NCBI GenBank assembly: GCA_010909725.1
Contig: JAACMV010000027.1
Span: 248,001-312,000, forward strand
Direction of reading: 5' to 3'
Source: Picochlorum sp. 'celeri'
Lineage: Eukaryota > Chlorophyta > Trebouxiophyceae
Length of the DNA: 64,000 bases
In this document: in pieces, positions 11,010 through 22,873 of the stretch
Position numbering within the stretch: position 1 is the stretch's first letter
Layout of the letters: each line of letters begins with the position of its first letter
Position numbers and translations under genes: made by a program
The notes under the pieces: generated by a model
The model's input: only the letters and a program-made list of their open reading frames with translations
Database searches by the model: none
Told to the model about the DNA's origin: nothing

Positions 11010-11408
11010 GCTGATTCAACCGACCACGGACTTTGTGCAATACAAAAGAATCCAATATCTTTTAAGGCTTTTATGTCAAATATAAATGAATACTATCACT
11101 AGAATTATTCAATTCACGAACAGCCGAGAGTGTCGGTGTCACGTGCTGATCTTCTCCAATGCCAAAAGTCGCGCGTCCGTAATTGGAGACGCACACGTTC
11201 AGTTTGGTTCTGGATGTACACAGATATCTCGTATACCTGTATCTGCGGGAAGTATATATGTACTCGTAATGATATATCTTTCTCTCAATGATAATAATGA
11301 AATGTATTTGACAAGACAATGTGCCTTCCTTTCCTTTGTATACCATTCATGGAGCAGCTCGGATCTCGAGAGCCGCACATTCCGTATCTGGGTGTAATCG
11401 CGCCTTCT
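11010..11408. promoter_or_regulatory. Spacer between RR-TZF 1 start and 2OG-oxygenase stop
   Basis: Nearly 400 bases that hold the promoter/5' UTR of the RR-TZF gene and the 3' UTR of the 2OG oxygenase gene is on the far side (11409 is its stop). The sequence is AT-rich near 11060-11110 and 11260-11310. I see no coding frame, RNA gene or repeat. Confidence 0.35.
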
Positions 11409-12440
11409 TCATCCAATGGATTGGATATCCCCATGCCGAGCAACGCTATCCAGTATGGGAGATAATATTCGAGATACTGTAGCCATCTCAGTCTCAAAGG
11501 ATGCAATCAACTCATCTCGCAATGGTGAAGGAGCATGCGATTCTTCAAGAGATGCCTTCCAGGCATCCCTCCATAGATACTTGATCACATGCCGCCGAAT
11601 CTCTGGTATACAACACAGTCGCTCATAGACTCTCATCCGTTCTGATGGATCATCTGACTCTATAAATCTCTTCATCAATGCTTTAGCATCGTCCTTCCCA
11701 TCCTGTCGCATGGGCTGCACAGGTCTCTGTGTCTGAAGCCAAAAGGTACAACAATACCGATCAGCAAAATTGGGCAATACTCGGTGGGCCATCGTCTGCG
11801 ATCCAAAGACTACCAATCGGTTGAACGTGGGCTCTATCACTATGGGGGACCTGTCCTTCCCGGTCACTGTGTGAGGGTAGAAGACCAACTGCCCACCATG
11901 CTCCTGCGTCCTCTCTGGCAGTGTCAGGTACAGAATACATGTCACCACACGTGAATCAACAGATGGATCCGAGTCAAAGTGGATGGGAAAGCATCCTCCA
12001 TGCCCTCTATTGTACTGTATTTTCAAGTCATGGCCGACAAGAAGGTTGGGTCCGCCAAAGAGCTGTGGGCACAGTATGTTGAACATGGTCACAAGAGACG
12101 AGTCTTTCACCAACGAATCCAGGACAGTTGGGTTCTTTTTCGTCTCGATCGTTCTGCCTTTATAATCATACTCTAAAATATGTTCTTTTGGAAACATCCG
12201 TGGTCTAGGTGAGGCTTTGCTGTACACAAACGTTTGATTCAAAGACATGTCAGGGATTGTATCAATAATGTCTCTCTGCAGCTCTATAGCATCATCTCTG
12301 TCAAAGAAATCGTCAATTACAATGTAATCATTTGTTTTGAAAAGGGTCTGGATGGAATGACTCTGAGATGAGGCTACAATGGCGGAGACTGCCTTTTCCA
12401 GTGCCGTTGTCGTCCTGGAAGAATACCACCGACGCAGCAT
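11409..12440 (-). CDS. 2-oxoglutarate/Fe(II)-dependent dioxygenase (prolyl 4-hydroxylase-like fold)
   Basis: A single exon encodes 343 residues. The double-stranded beta-helix iron site is visible as H154-x-D156 in FPIHFDSD and a distal His near 219 in SQTMAHRV, with an Arg near 228 placed to bind 2-oxoglutarate. The intervening GGQLVFYPH strand is typical of P4H-like members. The enzyme would hydroxylate a protein or small molecule using O2 and 2-oxoglutarate; the substrate cannot be read from sequence. The N-terminal MLRRWYSSRTTTAL is basic and Ser/Thr-rich, possibly a mitochondrial or plastid leader. The C-terminal ~100 residues are helical and not part of the fold. It lies 103 nt downstream of the SOS1-like gene on the same strand. 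Confidence 0.85.
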   Translation of the reverse strand: MLRRWYSSRTTTALEKAVSAIVASSQSHSIQTLFKTNDYIVIDDFFDRDDAIELQRDIIDTIPDMSLNQTFVYSKASPRPRMFPKEHILEYDYKGRTIETKKNPTVLDSLVKDSSLVTMFNILCPQLFGGPNLLVGHDLKIQYNRGHGGCFPIHFDSDPSVDSRVVTCILYLTLPERTQEHGGQLVFYPHTVTGKDRSPIVIEPTFNRLVVFGSQTMAHRVLPNFADRYCCTFWLQTQRPVQPMRQDGKDDAKALMKRFIESDDPSERMRVYERLCCIPEIRRHVIKYLWRDAWKASLEESHAPSPLRDELIASFETEMATVSRILSPILDSVARHGDIQSIG

Positions 12441-12543
12441 CTTGCGATTGAAACGACACTGTTTTATTTATTCCAAAAAATTACTAATAGGTATATATAC
12501 ATCAGAAAACGGTGGAGAAAGAAAGTATGCCGATACATATACA

Positions 12544-15500
12544 TTAGTATGCGGAATGCCTGCTGCTGGAGGCTCCGTCAAATGATACCGAGTCTCCAAA
12601 CATGAATGAGAGCGATCCGACATGGTCGTTGCTGCCTCCTTCTGATGATCCGAGATGGCTTTTGAGTGTTGGGCATACTATGATGACTGCCCCTTCATGT
12701 CCTGATAGGTATGCCTTGACCTCTGCATGGTCAGCATTGTACTGAGAATGCAAGAGAGGTACCACACATGGGGCTGTGAGCTTGGTGCCCATGGAGATTG
12801 TGGCCTTTAGTTTCTTTGACGTCGCACCGCCATGTCTTTGAATTGATCCTGATAGAAGAATGATGTGAGATCGCTGTACAAAGTTCTGGTAGGGTTCCAA
12901 GACTGTTGTGGTTGCCTGTGGAATCTGCCTGCGAATCTGATTTTCCATCCTTGATGCATACTTGTGTGCATCTGCTTTGATATGGTTGTCATGGACCCTC
13001 TCACCTTCAGTAGAATGATCAGATGTATCCTTATCATCTGCGTGGGACAATTCTCTGAGGCTGGCGTGGCGTTCTTTTTCAACCTGTTCATATCGTGTTG
13101 CAATGCTGTCCATCATTGCCTCCTTGGTGGCACTGAGAATATACATGGCACACTCTCGCTCAATATTCAAGAGCATTTTCTGAAATTGAGCTTCTCCTTG
13201 TTTTGCTCTCATTTTGATTGCTTTCAAAACATTTGTTGGGAAGAAGAACACCAAAACTCCCTTTTGAAGACGGCTTGATTGAGCAATGGCGTGCTTCCAT
13301 CCTGGCAGTTGAACCTTATTGTCTGTTATTGCTGGCAATATTCCGAGCATGGCACCGCTACCAAGATACTCTTCGCTCACAGATTCATCTGTACGAATCG
13401 ATACCGATTTGATCAATCCACGCACAATGATACAAAAGGAATAAGCTGCATCCTGGTGTGAGCTTTCCCATATGATTTCACCCCCTCCGAATTCTTTCAT
13501 AGCGCCATACTGGAGGATTATTTCCTTCGAGTCGTCATCCAAATCTCTATATATTGGTAATGAGAGGAGTACATTTCCGGAACTCTGCCATTTATTGCCT
13601 GATGGGCCTGTGACCTCCAGGACCTGCTTCCGTTGGACTATTGGGGAGATGAGTCTCTCCCGCTCCACCTCATTGATGACTCCGGCGTTGAATATTAAAT
13701 CAATGTATTGCATTTGTCTTAATATTACCGCCATTTCAGCTCGATATGTCTGCATGGCTTCGAAATGAGCTGGTGCTTCAATTTCCCTGTCAATGATGAA
13801 TTGATAGACTCTGTCTCGTTCGAGAATGAGTTCCAAGTGTAGTAGAGAGTCTTTATGGGCAGTCTGTAGCCATTGAGATTGTTTGGAAAAGCACAATGCC
13901 ATGTAATATGCAATGGCTACTTCACAGGATTTAAGCATGGCTTTCCCAAGGTATACACCGAGCCATGATGTGGCAAACTTGATGATTGGACTCAAGACAG
14001 GCTGTGCAAACCCTGGGGATGAGTAGACTAGCATGCGGGCCGAATGAAACACCCAAGCCGCGGCCTGCAATTCAATTCTCTCGACCAATTCTTTGTTCAC
14101 TGAAGACCAAATATCCTGCATACAACATATAGTAGGTTGAGAGATGGACATATACAATGCATGCAGTAAACACATCAACGTACCAGGGGATTTTCTGCTT
14201 TTTCAATGGCTACATCGCAGGCATACGCCAATGTCTTGGATCCGTTTGGAGACAATAATCCCTCTTGTCTTTTTGAGAAGATGTAACGCTTGATGCCCCA
14301 AATCAACCTTGTTCGTGCTTCTAGCAGCGCATCTGGGGATGCACTTACAATTTGCTCCCTCGAGGTTTGCCCAGCTCCAACGCCCTCTTCAGCAGTGCCC
14401 CACCAGGTATGAAGCTCACTCTCACTCGGTCGCATTGCTTCTGCAGGAGGAGAAGACCATCCCAATGATGCATTTGAATCTGCTAATTGTGATGAGGATG
14501 ATACTTTGGACATGCCAGCCATGGTATCTCTACCTTCTACATTCTTGTATATAAACGGAGTTTCTTTATTCGCCTTTTCAGCTGCATTATCAACTTGCTT
14601 GAAATTCTCATCCAGCTGGAGATCATGAAGAGAGCGATCTTCCTGAATCAGAGGCTCCTCAATATCCCCTGCCACTGGTGTTGTGGTCCCTCTGTCTGAC
14701 ACCCTCTCTCTGAATGAGAATTTCCCTACTGAAGATACTACCTTACTCCAAAATCCGCGTTTCTTTCTAGACAACGATGACTTAATGTTACCTTGAGAAA
14801 AGTCCTGGACAGCCATCCAGTCGACACCCCGAAACATTTCATCCTCATCAGCCTTGAGGTCTTGAATAATCTGCTTTGTCTTCTGTTCCAGTGCTTTTGT
14901 CACTCGATTGACCACTTTTTTTTTCGCTTCTGACTGTTCTAAAAGTCCAAATGTTTTCAAAAGCCATGGCAAGGAAGGTGCATTCACCAGCAGTGTTAAC
15001 AGCACAAAAGAAGATGCCCATGTCACAATCTGTGCAATGATCTTCCCAGTTGTAGGATCCACGTCCTTCCCATAGGCCTCCGAAGCGATTTGCATCGCCA
15101 TGATGAGAGACAAAGCACCTCTAAGACCTCCTAGCGTAATAAATGGGATTGACCTCCACGCAAGCGACCCTTGTCCTGTCAATCCAAAGAGATAGTTGAA
15201 CACTGAGATGGATGCACCTCTCACAATAAACACCATGACATAAATGATGGGGATACACATGAATGTCCACAACACCTCATTTTGCAGCAGGGGAGCTGCA
15301 CGAATTAGGAAATTCGTGGCAGAAGCACCACCCAAAAAGAACACAATGCCATTCAATGCAGACCCAAGCGTGCTCTGTACTCCATCAAGCTGTGTTGCAG
15401 CATCGGTATTTGCAAGCTCAAACTTGGATGTCGCTGCACCATAGAGGCCAAAAACCACAACAGCAATGACTCCGGATACCCCCAGCGGCGATGACCCAAC

Positions 15501-16400
15501 ATAAAACGTCAGCAAGGCCATTCCTTGCACGAGTCCCAACTCTCTTGGCCTGCTTGCTCCTGTTGTCCTCATCAGCCTCAAGACTTTGAGGGTCAACCAT
15601 CCAAAAAACAATCCAACAAAGCAGCCTCCTATAGCTAACCACGAAAACTCGATCGCCATTTTGGGCAGCACACTGGAGAGGTCAACAATTTGATTTGACT
15701 TGCACAATGAGAAGAGAACAGAGAAGAGAACCAAGGATGTGGCATCATTCAGCAACGACTCTCCTTCCATCAAGACAGTCAAGTCCTCTGGACCACAAGC
15801 ACCTTTAATAATAGCAGAAACAGCGAGAGCATCAGTCGAGGCAACAGTGGAAATGAAGAGGGCTGCCCATGGCCAGGTCCAGCCCCAACTCCCTAGATTC
15901 AACACATGAAGCATAAACGGTGTCATAATACCAGCCGTTGAAACTACTACGAGGAACGCATAGACAATAGCATGTCTGGCGACCTTTGTAAATACGAACC
16001 AATCCAAACCCATGGCCGCATCAAGCAAGAGAGGAGGCAGGAACCCATAGAGAAGAATCTCTGGAGGAGACACACCCAACCACACCGTAAATGCGTTCCC
16101 AATCCTTCCTAAATTATACTTGTACACAAAAACTTCTATAACAGAGCCCATGAAAAGAACAAGCACTGCAGACATTCGACTAAAATGGAGCAAACTAGCA
16201 ATGATGATTGCCATGGAGGCAAACAGAAAGGCATCTGTGCTCCCTTCCTCGACAGGACAAAAGTTGTACGAATCGGGATCGTCAACGCGATGCCAATACG
16301 TAGCATGAGACTGTTCACACATCTCTGAATTAGATATAAATCCACCTGTATCGAAATAATCCATCCCACGACCACGCATCCCGAGACCGTCGTCGTCCAT
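12544..16400 (-). CDS. SOS1: SOS1/NHX7-type plasma-membrane Na+/H+ antiporter with C-terminal cyclic-nucleotide-binding-like domain
   Basis: Exons 16400-14184 and 14115-12544 encode 1262 residues. The 68-nt intron (GTACGT...TATGCAG) is phase 0 and joins ...AENPL to DIWSSVNKEL; unspliced, the frame ends two codons later. The N-terminal ~480 residues form a CPA1 exchanger with about 12 membrane segments, including STVASTDALAV and the EGESLLNDATS motif with the transport Asp. A long cytosolic region follows, with a cNMP-binding-like fold near residues 920-1040 (LPIYRDLDDDSKEIIL... GGGEIIWE). This is the order seen in plant SOS1, which exports Na+. The extreme C-terminus is Ser/Gly-rich. A salt-export pump fits a marine or brackish habitat. 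In plants SOS1 is activated by a CIPK/CBL module; nothing here shows that directly. Confidence 0.95.
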
Positions 16401-16794
16401 CGCACTGTGTCGGTACTATACTGACGACCCTATGATGCAGATTCAACGACTCCGTCCTTGCTCCTCACGTCAATAACCCCTTCGAAAAATCCTTCACCCA
16501 ATCCCAACACACGTTATTGTCCCTCACAATGCGCACAGATCGGAAATCGGTGCACAAAGTACGATACTCGACCTCTCGTAGTACGGTCAGGCACAGGAAT
16601 AGCGAAACCAAACCTTACAATTTATTACATTAATCAATCGCTCCAACAGGAGGCGTCTACCGTTCTCTATAGCATCTCTATCATGACAGATACGGACGCG
16701 CCAAAACTATATTTCAGATTCGATGTTCAGATTCCTTTTGGATACCTTTTCGATACTCTTGTGTGCGCGTCTCTCGAGGCACCGCCCATCTATT
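16401..16794. promoter_or_regulatory. Upstream region of the SOS1-like gene
   Basis: About 390 bases between the SOS1-like start and the stop of the small spliced gene upstream. The plus strand carries part of a 190-codon open frame starting without ATG, which I judge to be antisense noise. It probably contains the SOS1 promoter and the neighbour's 3' UTR. Confidence 0.35.
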
Positions 16795-17466
16795 CTATTC
16801 GCTCTTTGTTTTTCTCTGACAGCTCTTTATTTCTTCATGATCCTCTGTGTGAGGAATATCAGGCAAAGGTTGCATTAGCAGAGCCGCCTTGTGGCCTCTG
16901 TCAGGATATGAATATTGCGCTCCAGAGTCCTCTTGACTGGCGCACGAAGATTGCGTTGCCGACACAGTGCACTGCATACAACAACCCGTACAAAACAGTA
17001 GTGAAAATGTTCTCATTACCTCTCGAATGATGATGATTGGCATGATCACCATCGATGTCACGCGTCCACAGGACGCCACAAACAGAGATGAGTGTCATGA
17101 ACAAAAAATGATGCACAACTCACCGGAGCCGGGGACCCCTGTCGACCATATGTATACGTCGGATTCAAAGAAGCTGCAGTATACACAGTCTCGACATTAG
17201 CATGATACAATGGATGATGTTGTCCAAGCATGACAATAATACACACCTTGAAAACGTTTCATAGCAAGCACCAAGTTCCCAAGAGCTTTAAACGTGGTTT
17301 TATGCTGCCTCCCCGCGCCTGCTGGCTCTTGCTGCTGCTCATCGTTCGACCTAGGTACATCGCTCTGTCGCTGTTTCTTCTGAATTGGTTCTGAATCAGA
17401 CGTGCTTCCAGTCTTTTGGTGACGCGGTCTGCCATACGGAACGCCTGTGTCGTGCTCTACCTTCAT
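16795..17466 (-). CDS. Small hypothetical protein in three exons
   Basis: Three exons are proposed: 17466-17247, 17173-17124 and 16971-16795, giving 148 residues. Introns are 73 nt (GTGTGT...ACTGCAG, phase 1) and 152 nt (GTGAGT...TATGCAG, phase 0). Both junctions keep one continuous frame, which supports this strand over the overlapping plus-strand frame. The product is hydrophilic, rich in Gln, Ser, Pro and basic residues (for example EPIQKKQRQSD), with a short helix-like ALGNLVLAMKRFQ. I recognise no domain. The start is uncertain: the frame remains open some 30 codons upstream of the chosen ATG with plausible composition (QYPHLDLSYIPKGYDH), so a further 5' exon ending in a CAG acceptor near 17533 is possible. 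Confidence 0.45.
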
Positions 17467-17750
17467 CCCGTATCTACAATGGTCGTACCCCTTTGGTATA
17501 TAACTTAAATCCAAATGCGGGTATTGCTGTCCCGAATGAATACACGTGGTCCAAATGAATCAGTCAATACAAACGCGCTTTCTACGCACGCTCGCACATT
17601 CTTTCGGATATCTCTCTTCCTTTTACAAATAGAATACCTCACAGGTATTTGTTAAATAGTGTTATTGTATTTGTTTATCAAACAAGGGTGGAGTGCCAAT
17701 GGCAGCAGTTCTTTGATCCAATGCTCTGCCTCGACACACCTATACTATTG

Positions 17751-20700
17751 CTAGGCTCCTTGGCTTAGATTTTTAAGGCGCTTCAGAATGGCGTGGAATG
17801 TGGGTCTGGAGTCTGGGTCGAGGCGGGTACAGTCTTCTATCATATCTGATAGCCCTCTCATGAGTTTGAGTTTCTGGGGAATACCATGCTCTGGGATTTT
17901 AATGGGTGGGAGTCGAGCTTGGTATGGAGAGTTCAGCCAGAGGGATTGAATGGCCATATCATCTAGACCCTCAAATGGCCTTTTTCTTTCTAATATTTCC
18001 CAGACAGTGATTCCAAAAGACCAGACATCCAGCTTTTTGGCCCAATCTAAGACATCTGAAGGTATGGGGATGCAGAGTGAGGTGAGACGTGGGTCTTGTA
18101 GTAGTACTGATAGGAGACGTACCTTTGGAGGATTGTAGTTCAGGATTGACGAGTTCTGGAGCGGTATATTGCATACTACCCACAAGCTCTAACACATCTT
18201 TGCCATTTTTGACGAATTTGTTCTGATCATCGTACTCATCAGGTGGGTCATTTGAAACAATACATGACATTCCAAAGTCACCCACTTTCATCGTTTGGCC
18301 ATGGCCGATGAATATATTTCTGCATTGCACATGATTCAGATGAGGTATTCTAGGTATATATGTATGTATATGTCTTGGCAACGTACGCTGGCTTCAAATC
18401 CCGATGAAGAATGTTTCTGGAATGCAGGTGATGCATGGCTCTTGCAATGGCCCTAATGAGAGGCAATAATTTCGCTGGATCCCACTGCGACGGGGCAGAA
18501 TAATGCAACATACTATCAAGGTTACCTCGAGGGCAATATTCCATGATGAGATAGATGTCATCATCATGTTGACAGAGGGCCCTCAGGGAGACGACATTGT
18601 CATGTAGTCCTACTGCAAGGTACATGCCTGCTTCATAGGAAGCGTCGTCAAAGTTGTTGAATCTTTTGACGGCTACAGGTGTTTCTAGGTACCATGCGGC
18701 ATGGACGTCCCCCTCTGATCCCGAACCTAGTAATTTTCCAACTGAAAGAGCATCAAAATCAATCACATCTACTGACACTGCCAGGTTTGCTGCTGCCCCT
18801 GACCGGAGACTGGGAGATGTTTCGAGGAAATCAAGACTATGTTTATTTCTATCGCTGGATAATGCCATGGGAGATAGAGGAGCAGTGCCACTATCCCGAA
18901 TCATGGAGTGTGTCTTGGGCAAGCCACTGTCAGAGTCTCTAAGTTCTGGTGTACCAAACCCTGGCATGTTGAGCATTGCAGCATATTCAGCGGCGACGTC
19001 TGCCGTCTTCTCTTCATCCGTTTTATATTGAGGGGAAATTGATAGACGCCGCAATTCATTGGGATCTGTTTGCGTGCCGACTGATATCATAGTCTGACTA
19101 GCTGACATTTTCAAATCATTCTCCACAGGCTTCTTCCCTAAAAACCATGATATCGGCGATTTAATCTCGCCACCGCTCGTGTGAAACAGATACGAAGCCA
19201 TTTTTTGTCTCCTTTGGAGCTGCTCAGTTGATGGTGTCTTGAGTACTTGGGAATGTGTCCCAGAATTCTCCGGTGTGGTTGGAGCTTCAAATCTGCCTGA
19301 AGACTGACCGGTTCGGCCAAAAGACATTGCTCTTAAGCCAAGCCTCGATAAAATACCTCTATCCCTATCATCTGAAGAATCTAATTGATCCATTATGGAC
19401 CTCTCCGCTGCCAAACCTTTCAATGTTCCTTCAGGAGAGAGGAGCATGATGAGGAGCTTTTCAAGCCCCTTCTTCCATGCCAGGAAGGTCTTCTGATTCG
19501 GAAACAGCAGCGTCAAATCAGAATCCAATAAGAACGTCAACGTTATCGACATATTCTCTGGCGAGTAGGTAATGCCCTGTACGTAATACATGCGAACATA
19601 TTTCTTCCAACCCCAACGAAGTGTACTGCCATCATGTGACAACTGAAAATACCGTGTCTTCTTCTTATTGCTTGGTGTAGGCTTTCCGATCCAAGCTCCT
19701 TCAAATAAAGGATAGAGAACAGGGTCTTTTACGGGCATATGTTCATCCATATTCCAAGATCTGAAGGAGTCACGCCTAACAGTCACCCTCCCGTGTACGA
19801 GAATCATGTGAGAACTCTTGGCCACCAGGTGAAGTGTCCACCATAAAGCTGATCTGAAAACCATAAATACGCATCCAGCTATGATAACAGAAGTTCCAGC
19901 ATTTGCAATATCCGCAGACCCCGTCTTGTACAGGACCATGATTGCAATTGGCCCAGCATAAGAGAGAGGCATCAGCAGGTGGAACATGAGTATTCGTTTG
20001 CCCCATTTCGTCGAGCTCGTGATCACCAAGCCAAAGATACTGATGGCTAAATCGACAAAAAATGTACAAATAGATATCGTGAAAATCGGTACATCGACGG
20101 ATTCTCTCTCCTCAACTGATACATTAATACCCAAAGCACAGACAACCACAAGGAAGGCAAAGTCCAACTTGACCAATGCGTTGAATAAGTTGGCTATAAA
20201 AGCCAGCCGCTGAATATTTATTGCTCCTGGTCGTCTAAAATCTACTCCAAGGCGAGAATATAATCGCCAGCCAAATTGTCTGCATGATATCAATGCACAA
20301 ATAACATACATGACCTGGACAACAATGACCAGTACCCCCCATATAACCTTTAATGGAAGAAAGTTTGTCAGTGCTGGTCGAGTGACAATAAACCATACAA
20401 CTCTTGCCATCATCAGCAAACCTGTAGATAAACAGTAGGAGTCATAGATTGAAAGACAAGACCAACTACAACTGCAAACAACATACTCAGAATGATACTA
20501 GAGACCAGTTGCAGCGTGTTTTCATAAATAATAGCATCAGCTGTCGCAAATAAAGTAAAAACGGATAAAATTATAATGACTGTCGCTATGTGTGCTTCCT
20601 CATCGTCAGAACTTAGACTCACAGAGGTGATGGAGTATGCAATAAGCAGGACAGTTCCAATGAGACAAAGCACCAGAGCTGCTTTAGCAGACTTTGGCAA

Positions 20701-21030
20701 TCCATACCAAAAGTAATGCTTCAACGCTCCTCCAGATTCCCTCTGCTGTCCTACGTGGCTCGATTCAATTTCCTGATCAGCGTGTGGTGTCCCATTGCTC
20801 TCACCAACTGAAGCAGGCTGGCACTCGTGGTCAGATACAAACTTAACACTGTGTGACGCATCATCCAACTCGAGCACAGGTGGTCTACACGACATATAAT
20901 CTTCAGATGCCTGAGCATCTTTGGTGCACCCCTTTTCCTTCTTCTCAGGATCAGATGAGACCCTTTTTTCTTGTTTCACTAGGTGACCTTCTAAGTCAAC
21001 CTCCTTCTTGCGCTTTGGGCTCGAAACCAT
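17751..21030 (-). CDS. Multi-pass membrane protein fused to a PH-like domain and a TKL-type protein kinase
   Basis: Four exons (21030-20487, 20421-18387, 18319-18123, 18055-17751) encode 1026 residues. Introns are 65, 67 and 67 nt with GTATGT or GTACGT donors; phases 1, 2 and 1 all match. Splicing restores HRDLKPANIFI and SSKDVLDWAKKLDVW. Layout: a charged cytosolic head (1-115), about eight hydrophobic segments (roughly 117-380), a PH-like domain (about 422-507, ending in a helix with AWKKGL), a Ser/Thr-rich linker, and a kinase (about 740-1015) with GSGSEGDV, VAVKRF, HRDLKPAN, DFG and APE. All catalytic residues are present, so it should be active. The kinase resembles plant/protist tyrosine-kinase-like Ser/Thr kinases. 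I infer a membrane receptor or sensor signalling directly through its own kinase. The ligand is unknown. Confidence 0.9.
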
Positions 21031-21833
21031 GACTTGTCTCTAGATGTGTGGTCACCAAAATATTCAAAAAATACAAATGTCCATCCAAAACAGCACGCAT
21101 GCCGAAGGTAGGAATATACCTTTGCTTTCCTGGTAACAGCGAGCAAGTTTAAAGGAACCTGCGACACCGAGAAGCAAAGGTGATGAAAACGATGCAATGC
21201 ATGCTGGGTATTACCAAGCTCCTATCTTTTACGAATTTTCCCATGTATTCGAAATGTATTGAACGAATCTCCTGTGCAACGCGCAAAAAACCCAGATAAA
21301 TTTCGTATTTAGAAATTTCAAACACCTAATTGTTTTGAATACGGAATTTTCCAACGATTCTCGCACATTCATGCAAGGAAAGCACTTCTCACTTGGTCAG
21401 TAGACTAAAAAGTTTATTTACAACATACTCGCGTCAGCGTTTTGGCTGATTTTATCGGTACGTGCACGAAGAAGGCAAAGTAATACCATACGAGTGGCAC
21501 CTCCTCATTCGACCCTCTGACCAGACTATCATACCTCATTTTATGCATCCATCGCATGCATATATCACTTATGGTATTGAATTTGTTTCCACAAGGGAGT
21601 GATGGGTTGCATTGGTGGATTTCTGATTCTGGTCATGCGTTTGCTCGTCCGTTGGTACAAACTGTCTCAACTCTGCCTGGCATTACCTCACACGACAATT
21701 GATCGATATATATGCAGATTTTTGGGCCCATCTGTGCTCGAGTGGGGCGTATAACCCAAAAGAAGTACCCTAGGCTTCTTGGTAGTAGACGTGCTCTGTA
21801 GTAGAAGTAATACACTACTGTCCCATCGTCGGC
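21031..21833. promoter_or_regulatory. Divergent intergenic region, membrane kinase / Mpv17 genes
   Basis: About 800 bases between two divergent starts. It is AT-rich with several homopurine/homopyrimidine runs. Short frames here are uninterrupted for at most 70 codons and show no recognisable motif. I see no RNA gene or repeat. It presumably holds both promoters. Confidence 0.4.
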
Positions 21834-22547
21834 ATGTCAAACATTGCACAGGTTGGGAGAGCGCTGCTGAGCCCTTTTACAAGCGTTGGGATATGGTACA
21901 ATAACACGGCGAAGGCACACCCGTTGGCGACAGGCATCTGGACATCAGGTTTGAAGACCAGTGCTGCAGACTTGTTTGCTCAAAAGGTGATTGAGGGTAA
22001 AAAGGAAATCGATTGGAACAGACATGCTGTCTTTTGTACTTTTGGGTTTGTATACTTGGGAGGCTTTCAGTATTGGTTGTATAATGTCAAGTTTACACAA
22101 TGGTGTGGACCAATAACAGCGAAATTTGGTCACAAAGGAACTGCACCTATCAAAGTTTTCCTGGATCAAGCCATTCACCATCCTTTCCTGTACTTCCCTA
22201 CATTTTATGCTATTAAAGCAAAGGTTTCTGGACAGCCATTGTCGTATGCTGTGCAAAAATATAAGAGTGAGATATGGGAGAGTGTGAAGACACTGTGGAG
22301 CGTATGGGTACCACTCCAACTGATCAATTTCGCGTTCGTGCCCAGACATATGAGAGTGCCATACGTCGCTGGAGTTTCCTTTGGCTGGACCATGATATTG
22401 AGTGTCATGCAGGGGAAATTTGACGATGCCAAGGCAAAGAAAGACGCAGAGCTAGCTTCCAAGATGTCAGCAGATGCTGCAGACAAAGTCAATAGCATCC
22501 TGCAAAATGGAAATACAGTAACTGCAGCTCAAAGTAAAGAGCAATAA
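21834..22547 (+). CDS. Mpv17/PMP22 family membrane protein
   Basis: A single exon encodes 237 residues. The family signature is seen in the C-terminal half: VPLQLINFAFVPRHMRV followed by the last membrane segment (VSFGWTMILS), preceded by the conserved DQAIHHPFLYFPTFYA stretch. Four hydrophobic segments are expected. Members sit in the inner mitochondrial or peroxisomal membrane (or in plastids in plants) and form small-molecule channels. The N-terminus is Ala/Ser-rich without a clear presequence. The C-terminal ~40 residues are a charged Ala/Lys/Asp helix beyond the usual end of the family. The location within the cell is uncertain. Confidence 0.92.
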   Translation: MSNIAQVGRALLSPFTSVGIWYNNTAKAHPLATGIWTSGLKTSAADLFAQKVIEGKKEIDWNRHAVFCTFGFVYLGGFQYWLYNVKFTQWCGPITAKFGHKGTAPIKVFLDQAIHHPFLYFPTFYAIKAKVSGQPLSYAVQKYKSEIWESVKTLWSVWVPLQLINFAFVPRHMRVPYVAGVSFGWTMILSVMQGKFDDAKAKKDAELASKMSADAADKVNSILQNGNTVTAAQSKEQ

Positions 22548-22873
22548 TAAAGATGAATCAGGGTATCGACAGATTTGATTGGATTTTATTGACATTAGGC
22601 AGCAGCACAGATTTTTTTCTTGGTTTCATGTTCTCTCTCTCTCTCTCTCTCTCTCAGTAGAAGACTCAACACAATGCACACCAAAGCGTTATACAATATT
22701 ATTTTGTAACTCATTGCATAGATATATGTAGATTATTATTCATGCTATACCGAAATGAATCCGTTTTGTGAGAGAACCTTGTAAGCGGTGAGCAAGAGTG
22801 TTGTATTCCACAATTGTTGCTATAGGGCTGATTGACTCGATTGTGGTGGAATATAGTCATTAATTGTGCGACT
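22548..22873. other. Intergenic spacer with a (TC)n microsatellite
   Basis: The 326-base gap between Mpv17 and the GNAT gene contains a 24-nt uninterrupted TC run (22632-22655) and a TGTAA motif at 22705-22709 that could serve Mpv17 mRNA 3' processing. No coding frame with an ATG and plausible composition is seen. Confidence 0.5.
22632..22655. repeat. (TC)12 microsatellite
   Basis: Twelve uninterrupted TC dinucleotides in the 3' region of the Mpv17 gene, directly visible. Likely length-variable among strains. Confidence 0.9.

Noticed and set aside
16458..17030. Plus-strand frame of 190 codons
   Set aside because: It overlaps a better-supported spliced minus-strand gene, its first codon is not ATG, and the product lacks recognisable features.
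20413..20430. Apparent stop that would end the membrane kinase after its third helix
   Set aside because: A 65-nt GTATGT...CTACAG intron (20422-20486) removes it and restores the frame and the helix.
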